Source: Bradyrhizobium sp. CSS354
GTDB lineage: Bacteria > Pseudomonadota > Alphaproteobacteria > Rhizobiales > Xanthobacteraceae
DNA: 64,000 nt
Reading direction: 5' to 3'
Assembly: GCF_029051725.1 (NCBI RefSeq)
Contig: NZ_JAACFU010000006.1
Span: forward strand, 310,001-374,000
Positions 61,509 to 64,000 of this stretch are shown piece by piece. The translations under genes were made by a program, and so were the position numbers. How positions within the stretch are numbered: the stretch's first letter is position 1; each line of letters starts with the position of its first letter. The notes under the pieces are model-generated. The model saw nothing but the letters and a program-made list of their open reading frames with translations. It was not told the origin of the DNA and did not search any database.

Positions 61509-62215
61509 GATCGTTTTGCGCGCGCTGCGGCAATGCTGGCGTCGATGACGCTGCGATCGGTGTTGCCGGCCGGGTTCTGCCGCGTCGGCATGGAGGCGCG
61601 GAAGTGGACCCAGAGCTCCTGGCTGACGCGTTCGAGCCGCTCGAGCTCGCCGAGCGGATCGGGATGATCGTCGGCGCGGATGTCCAGCGCCGGCCATTCC
61701 TCCTCGCCGTGGATCAGGAGCGCGGCGGACTGCTTGCCGCGCTTGTCGCCGCCGGCGGCTTCGCCCCCGCGCATCGCGACGAGCAGGCGGCGTGGGAAGG
61801 GCAGGCTGTCATTGGCGATATAGGTTTTTGTGGTCTCGTCGAGCACATCGGCGCCCGCGAGCATGTTGCCCGCGATCGAGAAGCCGCTGCCCGCAATGTG
61901 CCCGCACCAATCGACGCAGTCGCGCCCGGTATGCGCGGCAATCGCGCCGCTGGCGTCCATGATGTGGATCTGGCGGCTCTCGCGGCCATCGTCGGTCGCG
62001 AGCAGGGCGGCAAGCACGTCGTGGGCGTTGAGACCCTCACGCAGCAGCTTGAGGCCGTCGATGCCGTAATAGGGGTTGACGAAGGCCTGCGTCGCAATAG
62101 CACCAAGGCCCGCCGCAATGTAGGGGACACGCGCGCCGACGGCGAAGAAGCGCGTGGCAACAGCGATGCCGAACTGGCCGGTAGCGGAATCGCGCGCGAT
62201 GATCGACCAGGTCAT
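61505..62215 (-). CDS. DUF1028-family protein (Ntn-hydrolase-like)
   Basis: The 236-residue protein begins MTWSIIARDSATGQFGIAVATRFFAVG and continues TQAFVNPYYGIDGLKLL; this is the DUF1028 pattern. Members have an Ntn-hydrolase-like fold, but I know of no proven reaction. The family often sits beside gamma-glutamyltransferase and peptide ABC genes, as here. It overlaps the DppD-like start by 4 bp and lies 9 bp after the gamma-glutamyltransferase stop, so it is part of one transcript. Confidence 0.88.
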   Translation of the reverse strand: MTWSIIARDSATGQFGIAVATRFFAVGARVPYIAAGLGAIATQAFVNPYYGIDGLKLLREGLNAHDVLAALLATDDGRESRQIHIMDASGAIAAHTGRDCVDWCGHIAGSGFSIAGNMLAGADVLDETTKTYIANDSLPFPRRLLVAMRGGEAAGGDKRGKQSAALLIHGEEEWPALDIRADDHPDPLGELERLERVSQELWVHFRASMPTRQNPAGNTDRSVIDASIAAARAKRS

Positions 62216-62224
62216 GTGTTGCCT

Positions 62225-64000
62225 TTAGCGCCCTGCGGCGTAGCCCTGCATGCCGCGCGGATTGGCGGCGGCGCGGCGGCGCGGTCCGACGCGCGAGGCC
62301 GCGGTGAGGCGGCCTTCCGACCAGTCCGGTCCGACCTCGACGATATGTCCGCGTTCGCGAAGATTGTCGATCGTCGCTTTCGGCACACGGTTCTCGACCA
62401 CGAGCACGCCGGGGCGCGCGGTTCGAGGCCAGAACGAGATCGGGAAATGCTCGGAGTGCCAGGCCGGGGCGTCAATCGCCTCCTGGAGATTGAGGTTGCA
62501 ATGGACGTGCCGCAGGAAAAACTGCGTGATCCATTGATCCTGCTGGTCGCCGCCGGGCGAGCCCCAGGCGAGATAAGGCTCGCCGTCGCGCAATGCCATG
62601 GTTGGGGACAGCGTGGTGCGCGGCCGCTTGCCCGGCGCGAGCGAGCTCGGTTGATTCTCCTCCAAATCGAACATTTGTGCGCGGCTGCCGAGGCAGAAAC
62701 CCAGCTCGGGAATGACAGGTGAGGATTGCAGCCAGCCTCCCGACGGCGTCGACGACACCATGTTGCCAGCCTTGTCGATGATGTCGAAATGCACGGTGTC
62801 GCCGCGCACCTCGCCGAAGCGCCCCACGGTTGGTTCGCCGGCGCCGAGCGCGCCGACGGCCTCGCGTTGGCCTTCGGCGCGGCGCAACTTGACGACGCCG
62901 CCGAAGCCCTCGACCGCACCAGGCCGGAGATCGAGCGAAGCCTTGTCGGTGACGAGCTTGCGGCGCTCGTTGTTGTAGGCATCCGACAGCAGCGTTCCGA
63001 TCGGGATCTCGCTGAACTCAGGGTCGCCGTAGAATTTTTCGCGGTCGGCGAAGGCGAGCTTGGCGCATTCGATCTGGAGATGGATGAATTCCGGCCCGGT
63101 CGGGTCGAGCCCATCGAGCGCAAAACCCTTCAGCAGCGCGAGCTGCTGCAGCGTCACCGGTCCCTGGCTCCAGACCCCTGCCTTGCAGACAGTGTAGCGG
63201 CCATAATCGTAGGTGAGCGGGGCCTCGACCGTCGGCTGCCAGCGCGCCATGTCATCGGCCGACAGCACACCGCGATGCGGCGAACCGCTGACGTCCATCA
63301 CCTCCTGCGTCCGGCAGAATTTGTCGATGGCTTCCGCGACGAAGCCCTGCGACCACGCCTTGCGTGCGCGCTCGATCTCGGCGTCGCGGCCGCCGCCGCC
63401 GCTTTCGGCCTCGCTCAGGATTCGTGCGTAGGTCGCTGCAAGTGTCTTGTTGGTGAAGAGCGTGCCGGGCTTTGGCACTTCGCCGTTCGGGAGATAGACG
63501 GCGGCTGACGTCGGCCAGTGCTTGCGGAATAATTGCTCGACGGTCTGGATCGTGGCGCAGGCGCGCTCGACCAGCGGATAGCCGTCGCGCGCATAGGAGA
63601 TCGCGGGCTCCAGCACGTCGCGCAGGCGCATCGTGCCGTAGTCACGCAGCAGCATCATCCAGGACTCGAAGGTGCCGGGGACGCAGGCCGCGAGCAGGCC
63701 GGTGCCGGGCACCATGTCGAGGCCTTCGTTCTTGTAATGCGCGATGGTGGCGCGGGCCGGGGCGGGACCTTGGCCGCAGATCACCTCGGTGCGGCCGCAC
63801 TTCACGTCGTGCACGATGATCGGAACGTCGCCGCCGGGGCCGTTCAGATGCGGCTCGACCACCTGGAGCGTGAAAGCGGTGGCGACGCCGGCGTCAAAGG
63901 CGTTGCCGCCCTTTTCCAGGATAGCCATGCCGATAGCGGTCGCGATCCAGTGCGTGGTCGCGACGACCCCGAAGGTGCCCTCGATCTCGGGGCGTGTCGT
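62225..64000 (-). CDS. ggt: Gamma-glutamyltransferase family protein, 5' end cut by window edge
   Basis: At least 591 residues are visible; the start lies beyond the right edge. The frame continues through TTRPEIEGTFGVVATTHWI, the normal beginning of such proteins, so only a few residues are missing. Conserved features are GGNAFDAGVATAF, GPGGDVPIIV and the nucleophile region RGDTVHFDIIDKAGNMVS, where the first Thr fits the autoprocessing residue and Val replaces the second Thr of TTH. The C-terminal GSPGGDQQDQWITQ fits the oxyanion region. Without a visible N-terminus, export cannot be judged. First gene of a peptide-ABC operon, it may cleave gamma-glutamyl peptides or act on an amide. Confidence 0.88.
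   Translation of the reverse strand, partial: TTRPEIEGTFGVVATTHWIATAIGMAILEKGGNAFDAGVATAFTLQVVEPHLNGPGGDVPIIVHDVKCGRTEVICGQGPAPARATIAHYKNEGLDMVPGTGLLAACVPGTFESWMMLLRDYGTMRLRDVLEPAISYARDGYPLVERACATIQTVEQLFRKHWPTSAAVYLPNGEVPKPGTLFTNKTLAATYARILSEAESGGGGRDAEIERARKAWSQGFVAEAIDKFCRTQEVMDVSGSPHRGVLSADDMARWQPTVEAPLTYDYGRYTVCKAGVWSQGPVTLQQLALLKGFALDGLDPTGPEFIHLQIECAKLAFADREKFYGDPEFSEIPIGTLLSDAYNNERRKLVTDKASLDLRPGAVEGFGGVVKLRRAEGQREAVGALGAGEPTVGRFGEVRGDTVHFDIIDKAGNMVSSTPSGGWLQSSPVIPELGFCLGSRAQMFDLEENQPSSLAPGKRPRTTLSPTMALRDGEPYLAWGSPGGDQQDQWITQFFLRHVHCNLNLQEAIDAPAWHSEHFPISFWPRTARPGVLVVENRVPKATIDNLRERGHIVEVGPDWSEGRLTAASRVGPRRRAAANPRGMQGYAAGR

Noticed and set aside
59419-61533. A 704-codon frame suggesting a fused double ATPase
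   Set aside because: Only its last 366 codons encode an ATPase. The first part is a different frame of the DppD-like gene and is not ATPase-like, so these are two separate genes with a TGATG junction.

Overview
The window is GC-rich DNA from an alphaproteobacterium, most likely a Bradyrhizobium. The reasons are the gene order nrtABC - narK - bjgb - flp - nasC, which is the nitrate-assimilation and NO-detoxification locus described in Bradyrhizobium, and the dispersed palindromic intergenic repeats. It looks like ordinary chromosome with dense metabolic and transport genes. I see no rRNA, tRNA, CRISPR, transposase or phage gene. Organism assignment is inference from gene content, not from a search.

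Region 1 (1-10774) is nitrogen assimilation. A formate/nitrite-type channel gene runs leftward off the edge. Facing it are an ABC nitrate transporter (NrtA, NrtB, NrtC), the MFS nitrate/nitrite transporter NarK, a single-domain haemoglobin, an FAD oxidoreductase and the catalytic nitrate reductase NasC. The control DNA is the most informative part of the window. Between the divergent channel and nrtA genes lie two tandem NtrC-like sites, placed exactly midway between two outward-facing sigma-54 (-24/-12) elements. narK has the same kind of sigma-54 element. All three predicted transcripts begin, within about 3 nt of the predicted +1, with a small hairpin carrying a six-base loop with A at position 1 and G at position 4. 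That is the signature recognised by ANTAR-domain antiterminators such as NasT.

Region 2 (10775-24639) is a mixed set: an SMP-30/gluconolactonase-like protein, aldo/keto reductase, EamA transporter, zinc alcohol dehydrogenase, an Lrp/AsnC regulator divergent from an AceE/transketolase-like thiamine-diphosphate enzyme, an aldehyde dehydrogenase, a lactonase divergent from a uronate-dehydrogenase-like gene, an MFS exporter, a small exported protein and an FCD-type GntR regulator. Region 3 (24640-29675) is an IlvD/Edd-family sugar-acid dehydratase plus a TRAP transporter, divergent from the GntR gene with inverted repeats between them.

Region 4 (29693-34823) has a crotonase-fold enzyme, a ferredoxin-reductase-like flavoprotein preceded by a 13-residue leader peptide, two PfkB sugar kinases and a double-VOC protein. 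Region 5 (35028-43631) is a TetR gene and a catabolic cluster: a NitT/TauT-type ABC transporter, an enolase-superfamily enzyme, a Gfo/Idh oxidoreductase, a DUF993 protein and a xylose-isomerase-like TIM barrel. I cannot assign its substrate. It is the best candidate here for an undescribed pathway.

Region 6 (43769-51441) holds a cytochrome P450, a two-subunit TPP decarboxylase (sulfopyruvate decarboxylase-like) and a TetR-MFP-RND efflux operon. Region 7 (51574-56011) is a histidine kinase, a receiver-only regulator and a receiver-class III nucleotide cyclase fusion, all overlapping, then a CnbZ-like protein. Region 8 (56008-64000) is a leftward operon of gamma-glutamyltransferase (cut by the right edge), a DUF1028 protein and a five-gene peptide-type ABC transporter. 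Several intergenic gaps are filled by three families of inverted-repeat elements present in one to three copies each.
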